Part shown: in pieces, positions 51,901-60,051 of the stretch | Position numbering within the stretch: the first letter of the stretch is position 1 | How the letters are laid out: the number at the start of each line of letters is the position of its first letter | Assembly: GCF_004770475.1 (NCBI RefSeq) | Contig: NZ_RQHK01000008.1 | Location: forward strand, 6,996-70,995 | Length of the DNA stretch: 64,000 nt | Reading direction: 5' to 3' | Origin: Leptospira mtsangambouensis | GTDB taxonomy: Bacteria > Spirochaetota > Leptospiria > Leptospirales > Leptospiraceae | The notes under the pieces: generated by a model | Seen by the model: only the letters and a program-made list of their open reading frames with translations | What the model was told of the DNA's origin: nothing | Database searches by the model: none | Translations under genes and position numbers: made by a program

Positions 51901-53166
51901 TTATTTTATCTCCGCAGCCAGTAATCTTTCGTCTAAGTCTTTAACCGATTGTTTGTTTTGGATGATCCCGAGATAGAACGTTACGATACCTGCAATTACA
52001 CAGGAAAACGATGCTGTAATGAGTGCAATTTTATAAGTAGCCAATACATCGAAACAGTAACCAAACGCAATTGGTCCCAAAACTCCCCCTAGACAGTTGG
52101 CTCCATACAAAGTCCCATAGATAGCACCGAAAGATTTCATACCAAAATATTTTCGAATGATAAATGGAATGAAGTCACCTTCTGCACCTATCGCAAATCC
52201 ACCGAGAAAAGCACCAAATCCTAGAATGGGAATCCAGGCCTCAGGATAAACAGCAATCAACCCTATCCCAATTCCACCTAAAAGGAATGCAACTGCAGCT
52301 ACATTTGTTGCAGGAAAAATATCCATCAATGCGCCGGAAATCAATCTACCTAGTACAAGTCCCACTCCTGCAAATGCCACTATCCTTGCAGCAATTTCTG
52401 GTGAAATTCCTCTGTCGGTAATCACTGCAGCCATATGAATGGCTGCTCCAAGTCCAGAAGCTGCAACTATAAAGATAATTCCGAATAAAATCCAATAACT
52501 AGGTAAAGCCAAAACTTCAGCTAACAACTGACCTTCAGTCTCTTCTTTCTTAATTTGATTGTGATGGTGAGTCTTTTGTTTCACTAAAACAAATATAATA
52601 AACCATGCAAGTAACCCTTGCCCAAAAGAAATTCCTGCAAGTGTTATATAAGCAATTCTCCAACCATAAGAAGAAATTAAATGCTGAGAAAAAATAGGGT
52701 AGATAACGGCACCCAGTCCGAGTCCTACCATCGCAGCTCCTAGAGCCAAACCGAGACGTTTTTCAAACCACTGGGCCAACACGGCAAGATACCCAAGTGC
52801 AGTTGTTCCAACGCCTAAAAATCCAATGCCAAAGCTTAAAGTTGTCATTATGAAGAAATTCCCATGTAATTGCGAAAGCGACATTATCAATAATGAAATC
52901 AAAACGATTGATGCACCCACAACTTTTGCTGAACCAATACGATCGATGAGTCTTCCCACAAAAATTGCACCTAACGTCACACCTACCATAGAAGAAATGG
53001 TTGCTGCCGATGTTTGCCCACGTCCCCAATTTAACTCAAATGCAAGTGGCTTTAAAAAAATGGATAAAGTCGTAAAGTATAATGAACTGAAACCTCCAGC
53101 CATTCCAATTGCAGCTCCAAAAACAATGAGTACCTGTTTATATTTTAGAGATTGATTATTTATCAT
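51901..53166 (-). CDS. MFS transporter, monocarboxylate/OFA-like
   Basis: A 421-residue transporter with twelve predicted helices. Seen: GFSSLYFTTLSIFLKPLAFELNW at the front, the first-loop signature GRLIDRIGSAKVVGAS, LAQWFEKRLGLALGAAMVGLGLG and IRKYFGMKSFGAIYGTLYGANCLGG typical of the oxalate/formate-antiporter and monocarboxylate branch. It would bring in a small organic acid or related substrate. First gene of a three-gene unit with two operator copies in front. ATG 53166 lies about 30 bases downstream of the -10-like TATGAA. Confidence 0.88.
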   Translation of the reverse strand: MINNQSLKYKQVLIVFGAAIGMAGGFSSLYFTTLSIFLKPLAFELNWGRGQTSAATISSMVGVTLGAIFVGRLIDRIGSAKVVGASIVLISLLIMSLSQLHGNFFIMTTLSFGIGFLGVGTTALGYLAVLAQWFEKRLGLALGAAMVGLGLGAVIYPIFSQHLISSYGWRIAYITLAGISFGQGLLAWFIIFVLVKQKTHHHNQIKKEETEGQLLAEVLALPSYWILFGIIFIVAASGLGAAIHMAAVITDRGISPEIAARIVAFAGVGLVLGRLISGALMDIFPATNVAAVAFLLGGIGIGLIAVYPEAWIPILGFGAFLGGFAIGAEGDFIPFIIRKYFGMKSFGAIYGTLYGANCLGGVLGPIAFGYCFDVLATYKIALITASFSCVIAGIVTFYLGIIQNKQSVKDLDERLLAAEIK

Positions 53167-53195
53167 TTAGTTTCTGCTCTTCTGTATTATCATTT

Positions 53196-53238
53196 TTCAT
53201 ATCCGAATCCAAAACTATTGATACTTGAATGTTCAATG
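53196..53238 (-). promoter_or_regulatory. Promoter of the MFS operon with half-matching operator 4 (53224-53238)
   Basis: Minus strand: CATTGAACATTCAAG, whose CATTCAAG end matches the other operators, then 22 bases and TATGAA as -10 (53201-53196). TTCGGATATGA around the -10 is identical to the segment at the SDR promoter. Confidence 0.6.
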
Positions 53239-53267
53239 TAAAATGTATCAGAAGGTGTTCTAATTTC

Positions 53268-53282
53268 CTTGAATGATTTCGG
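53268..53282 (-). promoter_or_regulatory. Regulon operator 5 (CCGAAATCATTCAAG), distal to the MFS operon
   Basis: A full copy, identical to operators 1 and 3, pointing to the MFS gene and 44 bases upstream of the half-matching proximal copy. Tandem sites at this promoter suggest the tightest control. Confidence 0.75.
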
Positions 53283-53376
53283 TAAGTTCCTAAAAAACTT
53301 CAGTAGTAGGTCTTTTAAAAGTTGTCTTTACCACCGAAACAAATAAACCAGAAAATATCAAAAATTATAACATTTC

Positions 53377-53392
53377 GTAAAAGACATTTTAC
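53377..53392. promoter_or_regulatory. Palindrome GTAAAA-n4-TTTTAC upstream of hipB
   Basis: A 16-bp sequence with perfect 6-bp arms, 120 bases before hipB. It could be a third HipB contact or chance in AT-rich sequence. Confidence 0.35.
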
Positions 53393-53406
53393 AGCATAAA
53401 TTCATA

Positions 53407-53468
53407 ATATTTACTCATATTTGACTATTTATATATCTTGTATTTACCATTCAAATATGAATAAATAT
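53407..53468. promoter_or_regulatory. Long inverted repeat, candidate hipBA operator
   Basis: Arms ATATTTACTCATATTTGA (53407-53424) and TCAAATATGAATAAATAT (53451-53468) pair over 18 bp with one mismatch across a 26-base centre. It ends 41 bases before hipB, where autorepression by HipB, with HipA as co-repressor, is usual for such modules. Confidence 0.6.
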
Positions 53469-53509
53469 GTCTTGAAAAATATTTAAGCTGTCATATCTTA
53501 CTATTTAAG

Positions 53510-53869
53510 ATGAGCTGGTCAGAAGAGAATTTATATACCATTCTGGAAAAAATAGGTTCTTCCATAAAAGGAAGACGTGTCCAAATGAACCTATCGCAGG
53601 AAGAACTTGCAGAAAAAACTGGTGTATCCCTTTCCTCCATCGCTCGCTTAGAAACAGGGAAAGGAAATATTTCCCTACTCAATTTGCTTTCACTCTTAAA
53701 AGAATTAGATTTACTCAACGAATTAGAACTAACCTTTCGTGACCCCAACTTTTCGTTATCTCTGATTGCAAAATCGAAAACAAAAAAACTGAGACAACGA
53801 GTAAGAAAACAAAAAGAAAAAGTACCTAACAAAAACGAGAAATGGGTCTGGGGCAACCAAAATGAGTGA
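53510..53869 (+). CDS. hipB: HipB-like antitoxin/regulator (XRE helix-turn-helix)
   Basis: A 119-residue DNA-binding protein: helix-turn-helix IGSSIKGRRVQMNLSQEELAEKTG then VSLSSIARLETGKGNISLLNLLSLLKEL, in residues ~15-75, and a Lys-rich tail (KSKTKKLRQRVRKQKEK). XRE-type antitoxins of this kind bind the hip promoter and hold HipA inactive. The ATG lies 41 bases after the long inverted repeat, and the stop overlaps the hipA start by 8 bases, a common sign of coupled toxin-antitoxin translation. It is larger than E. coli HipB. Confidence 0.88.
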   Translation: MSWSEENLYTILEKIGSSIKGRRVQMNLSQEELAEKTGVSLSSIARLETGKGNISLLNLLSLLKELDLLNELELTFRDPNFSLSLIAKSKTKKLRQRVRKQKEKVPNKNEKWVWGNQNE

Positions 53870-55187
53870 ACCCGTCACTTTAGCAAAGGTTTATCTATGG
53901 GGAACGCTTCTCGGTTATATTTCTTGGAATGAAGAAGGGGAGTTTGCTTCTTTTGAATATGAAAATGATTTTTTAGATGCCCCAGTAGAACCTTCACCTC
54001 TCCTTATGCCCAAAAGTAGATCTCTATACTCATTTCGAAATCTAAATGTAGACACCTTTAAAGGTTTACCAGGTATGTTTGCTGATTCCCTACCTGATAA
54101 ATTCGGGAATGCCTTAATTGATGTTTGGCTTTCAAAAATAGGCAGAAATTCAAAATCATTTAACCCTGTAGAAAGATTGTGTTATATCGGCGAACGAGGA
54201 ATGGGTGCTTTGGAATTTAAACCGGCAACATATAAATTAAAAACCAAAAATATACCAATAGAAATTGCTGAGATGGTAGAGTTAGCATCTGAAATTCTAA
54301 GTAATCGTAAAAAATTCTCTACAAAATTAGAATTAAAGAATCAAAAGAAATTAAATGAATCTTTGACAAGTTTAATGACAATCGGAACATCCGCCGGTGG
54401 TGCAAGAGCAAAGTGTATTATCGCATACAACGAAAAAACAGGAGATGTTCGTTCTGGGCAGGTAAAAACTACAGAAGATTATTCGTATTGGATTATAAAG
54501 TTGGATGGAATCCAAAACAATAAAGACAAAGAGCTAAATGATCCAAAGGGATTTGGGACAATCGAATATGCTTACTATCGAATGGCATTGGATTGCGGAA
54601 TACAGATGATGGAGTCAAAACTACTCGAAGAAAATGGCAGACATCATTTTATGACAAAACGTTTCGATCGCATTAATGGGGGAGAAAAATTACATATGCA
54701 ATCTCTCTGTGCTATCGCCCATTACGATTTTAACATGGCTGGAGCTTATAGTTATGAACAAGCTTTTGAAGTGATTCGTAAAATCATTTTAGAAAACACT
54801 CGAAATGCTTTAGAGCAACAATTCCGAAGAGCCGTTTTCAATATCATTTCTCGTAACCAAGATGATCATACTAAAAACATTGCTTTTTTAATGGATAAAA
54901 CAGGGAAATGGAATTTATCACCTGCTTATGATATGACATATAGTTATAATCCCAATGGACAATGGACAAGTCGTCACCAAATGAGTATTAACGGAAAACG
55001 AGAGAACTTTCAACTGGAAGACCTCATTGAGTTGGGTAAAAAAGCCGATCTCAAAATTTTACAAATCAAATCAATCATCAATCAAACAAAAGATATTCTT
55101 TCCTCCTGGAAAAAATATGCCAAACAATCCAATGTCCCGAATTCACTTTTAAACCCAATCCAGAAAAACTTAAATTTATCCATCTAA
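53862..55187 (+). CDS. hipA: HipA-like serine/threonine kinase toxin
   Basis: A 441-residue HipA-family kinase, full length. The N-terminal subdomain has LAKVYLWGTLLGYISW and FKGLPGMFADSLPDKFGNALID; the P-loop-like GTSAGGARAKCIIA is followed by FMTKRFDR, the catalytic loop RNQDDHTKNIAFLMD and the metal-binding SPAYDMTYSYNP. HipA phosphorylates glutamyl-tRNA synthetase in E. coli, causing dormancy; the target here is not known. It forms a type II toxin-antitoxin pair with HipB and may help keep the replicon. It ends 500 bases before the next gene, so it is a separate unit. Confidence 0.92.
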   Translation: MSEPVTLAKVYLWGTLLGYISWNEEGEFASFEYENDFLDAPVEPSPLLMPKSRSLYSFRNLNVDTFKGLPGMFADSLPDKFGNALIDVWLSKIGRNSKSFNPVERLCYIGERGMGALEFKPATYKLKTKNIPIEIAEMVELASEILSNRKKFSTKLELKNQKKLNESLTSLMTIGTSAGGARAKCIIAYNEKTGDVRSGQVKTTEDYSYWIIKLDGIQNNKDKELNDPKGFGTIEYAYYRMALDCGIQMMESKLLEENGRHHFMTKRFDRINGGEKLHMQSLCAIAHYDFNMAGAYSYEQAFEVIRKIILENTRNALEQQFRRAVFNIISRNQDDHTKNIAFLMDKTGKWNLSPAYDMTYSYNPNGQWTSRHQMSINGKRENFQLEDLIELGKKADLKILQIKSIINQTKDILSSWKKYAKQSNVPNSLLNPIQKNLNLSI

Positions 55188-55710
55188 TTCAATTTTCTCT
55201 TGAGTGGTAGGATAAGTTAACAAAACAATGATATAAGTATTGGCCAACTTCCGAGAATGTATATTATGTCGCATAACTGGTGATAGTTGAGTTGAGTGTA
55301 CTCGTACATCCTTTACAGTTTTGTTTCTATACATACTTTACAAAAAGGATCATAGAAATCCTACAAATCAAATAGAAACCTAAACGTTAATTTTTGTTTG
55401 GAATTCAAACCAAAATTAAATCAATCGATTGGCCAAGAAATACAGAAGAACCATACCGAACTACCTCCATAACAACTGAAACGAATCAATTTCCCAAGAT
55501 CTTAAATATTAAAAACGGCAATTGTCTTAAAGAATTCTATGAGACTTTACTAAAAATGAAACAGTCGTTACGTCGATGTGAAAATTTAGACGAAACATAA
55601 AGCATTGTAGCGATATTCATGGTTTTTATATTCAAAATTGCTAAAATAAAAAATAAATTGCCTAATCAAGTATAGTTTCCAATTTGCATCAAAGTTTTCA
55701 AAAAAACAAG
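55188..55710. other. Gene-poor region after hipA
   Basis: 523 bases. A short TTG-started frame (55394-55600, 68 codons) lacks a ribosome site and family features and is not called. The element ATTATGTCGCAT (55263-55274), within palindrome TTATG-TCG-CATAA, resembles the rep-promoter element. The rest is AT-rich and unremarkable; the promoter of the propeller-like gene must lie near its end. Confidence 0.4.
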
Positions 55711-56679
55711 ATGTTAGAAATTAAAACCATAGTCACCAATGATATAAAAAAAGAATCGATTATAACCGGATTCGAGAGAATACTTTTTGAACGAGATTGT
55801 TTTGGTAATCTTTGGATTGGTTCTTGGAACCAAAGCCCTATTCTTTATAAGAATGATGGATCACAAATCACGCGTTACGAATTTCCCATTGGATATTATC
55901 TTTCAAGTGATAATCCTTTTGATTCAAATCAGGACTGCACCTTGTTTGGTTCTTCACAGTCTGTTTTATACTTCAAAGATGATGTGTTTTTTAACGTTCC
56001 TTCACCAAAATTAGCAATCTCTGCACCTTACCAAATTCTTAATATTGGAAAATATACTTATGTAATTTTTGCTAATACAGGCGGAAGGAGACTCATCCAT
56101 CGTTGGGATGGAGCCAGTTGGGAAACTTTAAATAATCAACTAGACTTTTTAAATCTCAATAACCTAAAACAAGTAAGTAAAAATAGAATTCTTGTGACAG
56201 AAAACAATTCAGAAATTGCCTACATACTTGATTTGGATGGGAAGTTGGTCTCGGAATTTTCTACGAGTGGTGCACCAATGAAAGTAAAAGTGGATTCGAA
56301 AAGAATTTTCTTATATTCAGATTCTAAACTTGAGGTCCGTAGTTCTGAAGGAGAATTAAAAAGCATTCTTGATTTGTATGACGAGTCGATAAAATCATAT
56401 TTTGGTTCCTATCTAGAATTCATTGATTTAAATATAGAAGATGAATCCAATCTCACTTTGCTTCTAAGAGAAAGAAACAAAAAACCTGCAAAAAAACACC
56501 TATTGAACTTCAATTTAGATACATTGACTCTAACTCCTCATCCACTATACGATAGATTAACACCTGAAATGAATTTACTGCAATTTGAGAAAGATAACTC
56601 AGGAGGGTTTTGGTTTAAAATTTTTGGAAACCATTACTCTGAATCTTTCTTAACATTTAATAAGGAATTAACATTATGA
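55711..56679 (+). CDS. Cytoplasmic beta-propeller-like protein, partner of the 1124-residue protein
   Basis: A 322-residue protein with no signal peptide. Repeated blade-like segments: RDCFGNLWIGSWNQSPILYKNDG, IHRWDGASWETLN, EIAYILDLDGKLVSEFS, KLEVRSSEGELKSIL, SGGFWFKIF. The pattern W/Y-x-D-x-x-G is of the NHL/Kelch-like propeller sort, but no family is named. The ATG at 55711 is preferred to TTG at 55684, though neither has a good ribosome site. It overlaps the following giant gene as ATGA, so the two products are probably made together and may form a complex. Function unknown. Confidence 0.68.
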   Translation: MLEIKTIVTNDIKKESIITGFERILFERDCFGNLWIGSWNQSPILYKNDGSQITRYEFPIGYYLSSDNPFDSNQDCTLFGSSQSVLYFKDDVFFNVPSPKLAISAPYQILNIGKYTYVIFANTGGRRLIHRWDGASWETLNNQLDFLNLNNLKQVSKNRILVTENNSEIAYILDLDGKLVSEFSTSGAPMKVKVDSKRIFLYSDSKLEVRSSEGELKSILDLYDESIKSYFGSYLEFIDLNIEDESNLTLLLRERNKKPAKKHLLNFNLDTLTLTPHPLYDRLTPEMNLLQFEKDNSGGFWFKIFGNHYSESFLTFNKELTL

Positions 56680-59600
56680 AACAACATACAACGAAAGATT
56701 TTCAAAAGGCGGACTTTTACTCTGGAAACCTAAAAGAAATCATCATAGATCGTATGTTGGTATTTCAATCTCAGCGTGATACTTTTCAGAAGGCAATTGA
56801 AAAAACTAAAACCAAACTAGACCAAAACTTTTTAAAAGATTTTGAAGTTATGTATGGTTTTAAACCTGGAAAAGAAATTTTAGAATGGGAGAACCTAAAA
56901 AAAGGCTACAAATCCATTATGTATGAAGTAGCAGATGTTTGGAATATGATTGATCACCACTCTGCCGAAGAAGAAGAAATGGAGGAAAATGAAGATGGTG
57001 GTTTTGACTATGCAATCTCTTCTACAGAAAGACTAATCAAAATAAAGGATCCCGAAGAAGTACTTTCTTGGTTAGTTGGCACTTACAGCGGACTTATGTT
57101 TTTATTTAATGGTTCCTATGCCTTTGCATCCGATGGTGGAGGAGACACATCATGGATCAATTTACTTCCTAATGAAAATGAATCTATCGAAGTAAATCAT
57201 TATAACCATGAAATAGGAGAACTTGAGAACCTTCCCTATTATTCGATCACCCATTTTATTTTAGACAACTGGAATAATGAATCAAATGAAGGTTACGATG
57301 ATGAAGAGGAAGAAGAATTCGAAGAAGAAGACTCTCAGAAAAAACCAAAAGAACCAATTTTAGTTTCTAAAATCAAAGATAGTGTCATCAAAGCATTTGA
57401 AAAAGAGGCTACAAAATATTATGAGAGTAAACCCATATATCATAATTCTTTGGACATGTTTGAAAGATCTTCTTGGCTACTGGGGCATAGTTATGGAGAT
57501 CCAGCCTATGCATTTACGGAAAAACTCGCAGACGCACCTTCCTTTGCCATTTGGGAAGAAGAAAAAACTGATATTAAAAATTATCCCAATTTAGCCGCAT
57601 ACTGGATTCTACATCATTTCTATTTTAAAAATGATGATGCATGTAAAGAGACCATCAAACTTGCTAACAAATCCAAAGGGAAAATCATACCCACACTAAG
57701 CCAACACATACTCAATTATTTAGAGGGTAAGTCAAAAACCTTATTCAACTTAGCATCCGAAAAAGTAGAAAAGATTAGAACTCAAACGTTTTCCAATGCT
57801 GATCCAAAACACATCGATCCCAAAAATTTAAAAATATATAATGACAGTTTAGGATTATCCAATCTAAAAACGATTTCAAAAAAAGAATTGGAATCGCGAC
57901 TAAAATCAGACGTTGACCTATTCAAACTAATTGAAGAATTTCCCGATGATGTGACCACCCATGATACCATTCTAAAAGAAATTTCTAAAAAAGACACAAA
58001 CCTAAAAAGACTTATCGATGATTACTTTCGAGAACGAACTGATAGTGCATACAATACGTGGCCATACAACCCGGACAAACTAGACAAACGACTTTCTGTT
58101 GTGATCAATGCAGCTTTCAGGCAAGGACTTAAGTACGATGCGGAAAACAAAAAAGCTTTTTGCGGAATTACAAAGACTGTCGGCATGTTAGATGATGATA
58201 GGTCTATGGTTTCGCTTAGAGAAGCAGTTCATAAACTCAAACAAGATGACCCAAGAATGGAATACGTTGTAGAAGCTCTCATCAATAGTGATCATAAAGA
58301 ATCCAGATCCATATTAGCTGATGCAGCATGGCGTACTTTCGAGACCCTTGACAATATAAAAGAAATCAAAGATAAAGTACAAAAAGAAGGTCCCACCTTA
58401 AACAATATGTTCACAGTCTACACTCATTTGAATGAAGCATTACAGGAAAGAATTCTAACTTTAGATGAAGTTTCCATAAAACTAATTCAAAAACTTTTTA
58501 GTTATAGTGATCATTTCAAATACTTTGGAATGAGTGTAGGGAATGCTTTTTCTGTATGTGCTCATTTAGGACTAAATGAATATACGGGAGTCATTGCGGA
58601 TTATTTAAGGAGGAGTTCCCAAATCAAAGGGAGAGATAAAGGATCCTATTTGGAATTACGTCTGATCATTAATATTTCGGAGGCGGCGCTTGCATGGGCG
58701 AAGATGGAACCAGAAAAAGCAAAACAAGAGCTCTCTAAATTTTTTGCAGAAGTGAATGAATCCAATGATCCTGGAATTGCAATTGACCTAAAGGCATGTT
58801 ATGTAGCTGGTCTTTTGTTTCTGGAACCAGATAACAAAGAGTATTTGAACTTTGCAGAAAGGATTCTTGGGAACAAAGGAGACCAGGTTCGAGTGTATGG
58901 AATCATCCGTTGTATTAAAAAGAAAAAAATTGCAAAACTCAAAGATTATCTTTGGTATCATATCTATGCAGATCCAGACCCTATGGTGGATTACTCTTGG
59001 ACATATATCGAAGTAGAAGCAAGGAGTGCATGGGAAACGCTCACGGGTGAAAAAGCACCTGAATTTGATAATTCCGATCAGTATGCTTCCGCACTGTCCA
59101 AAAAGAAAGAATTATTACCTGAGGCCATCCTCCATCCCGAAAAATATAGCACCCAACATGTATTCGAGAGAATTCGTGAAACTAAATACAAACATGAGGA
59201 TGTCATTCGATATGGTGGTCCTTGGCTTGTAGAATCATTACGATATTCTACTGATGAATACAAATATTCAGGATCTTATGACAGGTGGGAGGCAATCAAA
59301 GCCTTATTCATACAAGGTCCGGGAGTATATCCATATTTTCTGGAAATTTTCAAACTACCATATGCTGACTCATCATGGAAAACTTATTTATTACAATTTA
59401 TGCGAGTGATGGAACCTGAATCTTTGAAGTGGAAAAAGGTTCTTACGATGGAGGCAGATCAAATCAAACCACTACTCGAAGAACCAACACCTAATTGGTA
59501 TGTATGGACTGATTTACTAGCTGCTAAATTGTTTTTGTTAGAGGGTGATGCTTCTTTTGAAACGATTTCAAAAGTCATTATTAGACGTTTAGATATGACA

Positions 59601-60050
59601 AATCATGAATCTTATGATTCGAGTATTTATGAAGAAGTTTTGGGGTTAAGACTTCCATTACTTTGGAGATGGTTTGGTAAAAAAGGAGACGATCTGATCC
59701 AAAAACATTGGAAAGAAACCAAATCTAGTTCTGAAACACGCACCATGTTAGATATGGCAGCCAGACGCAAGTTAAACGATAAAATTCCTGATATGCCAAA
59801 AATTGATAATGCTGGGATTTTACTTACCTTCTACCCAGAGGAGCGTGAATATGGTTGGCATACATGGATTCATATGACTCATGACGTGGTTCGATTCGGA
59901 ACAAATGAATTTCATTTGCAATCTGTGTTGCCCGATTCAAAAACAGAATCAAGCATCACATCTGCTGGTGAGCATTTAGAAATGATCTGGAAGATGGCAA
60001 ACATTCTAGGATATACAGTATCAAAGAAAAAACCAAAAGTGAAAAAGTAA
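56676..60050 (+). CDS. Very large cytoplasmic protein with SUKH-like segment and helical repeats
   Basis: A 1124-residue protein with no signal peptide or membrane helices. Residues ~60-205 resemble an SMI1/KNR4 (SUKH) domain: LMFLFNGSYAFASDGGGDTSWINL with the D-G-G-G-D loop, then a sequence ending FILDNW. An acidic stretch follows (YDDEEEEEFEEEDS). The rest is largely alpha-helical in HEAT-like pairs (MEYVVEALINSDHKESRSILADAAW, NFAERILGNKGDQVRVYGIIR), ending with Trp-rich GWHTWIHMTHDVVRFGTN. SUKH domains include immunity proteins that neutralise polymorphic toxins, but no toxin is seen here. No better family was recognised. It overlaps the propeller-like gene by four bases. Confidence 0.68.
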   Translation: MKQHTTKDFQKADFYSGNLKEIIIDRMLVFQSQRDTFQKAIEKTKTKLDQNFLKDFEVMYGFKPGKEILEWENLKKGYKSIMYEVADVWNMIDHHSAEEEEMEENEDGGFDYAISSTERLIKIKDPEEVLSWLVGTYSGLMFLFNGSYAFASDGGGDTSWINLLPNENESIEVNHYNHEIGELENLPYYSITHFILDNWNNESNEGYDDEEEEEFEEEDSQKKPKEPILVSKIKDSVIKAFEKEATKYYESKPIYHNSLDMFERSSWLLGHSYGDPAYAFTEKLADAPSFAIWEEEKTDIKNYPNLAAYWILHHFYFKNDDACKETIKLANKSKGKIIPTLSQHILNYLEGKSKTLFNLASEKVEKIRTQTFSNADPKHIDPKNLKIYNDSLGLSNLKTISKKELESRLKSDVDLFKLIEEFPDDVTTHDTILKEISKKDTNLKRLIDDYFRERTDSAYNTWPYNPDKLDKRLSVVINAAFRQGLKYDAENKKAFCGITKTVGMLDDDRSMVSLREAVHKLKQDDPRMEYVVEALINSDHKESRSILADAAWRTFETLDNIKEIKDKVQKEGPTLNNMFTVYTHLNEALQERILTLDEVSIKLIQKLFSYSDHFKYFGMSVGNAFSVCAHLGLNEYTGVIADYLRRSSQIKGRDKGSYLELRLIINISEAALAWAKMEPEKAKQELSKFFAEVNESNDPGIAIDLKACYVAGLLFLEPDNKEYLNFAERILGNKGDQVRVYGIIRCIKKKKIAKLKDYLWYHIYADPDPMVDYSWTYIEVEARSAWETLTGEKAPEFDNSDQYASALSKKKELLPEAILHPEKYSTQHVFERIRETKYKHEDVIRYGGPWLVESLRYSTDEYKYSGSYDRWEAIKALFIQGPGVYPYFLEIFKLPYADSSWKTYLLQFMRVMEPESLKWKKVLTMEADQIKPLLEEPTPNWYVWTDLLAAKLFLLEGDASFETISKVIIRRLDMTNHESYDSSIYEEVLGLRLPLLWRWFGKKGDDLIQKHWKETKSSSETRTMLDMAARRKLNDKIPDMPKIDNAGILLTFYPEEREYGWHTWIHMTHDVVRFGTNEFHLQSVLPDSKTESSITSAGEHLEMIWKMANILGYTVSKKKPKVKK

Positions 60051-60051
60051 A

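Larger units (their letters stand above)
53167..53509. other. Gene-free divergent region between the MFS operon and hipB
   Basis: 343 bases containing operators 4 and 5 and the MFS promoter on the left, then a very AT-rich stretch with the hipBA inverted repeats (53377-53392, 53407-53468). No gene is seen. Confidence 0.45.

Noticed and set aside
55263..55276. TTATG-TCG-CATAA as a recombinase att site
   Set aside because: No integrase, duplicated end or tRNA gene is near; kept only as a copy of the rep-type element.
55394..55600. A 68-codon TTG-started frame after hipA
   Set aside because: No ribosome site, no recognisable motif, no operon context.
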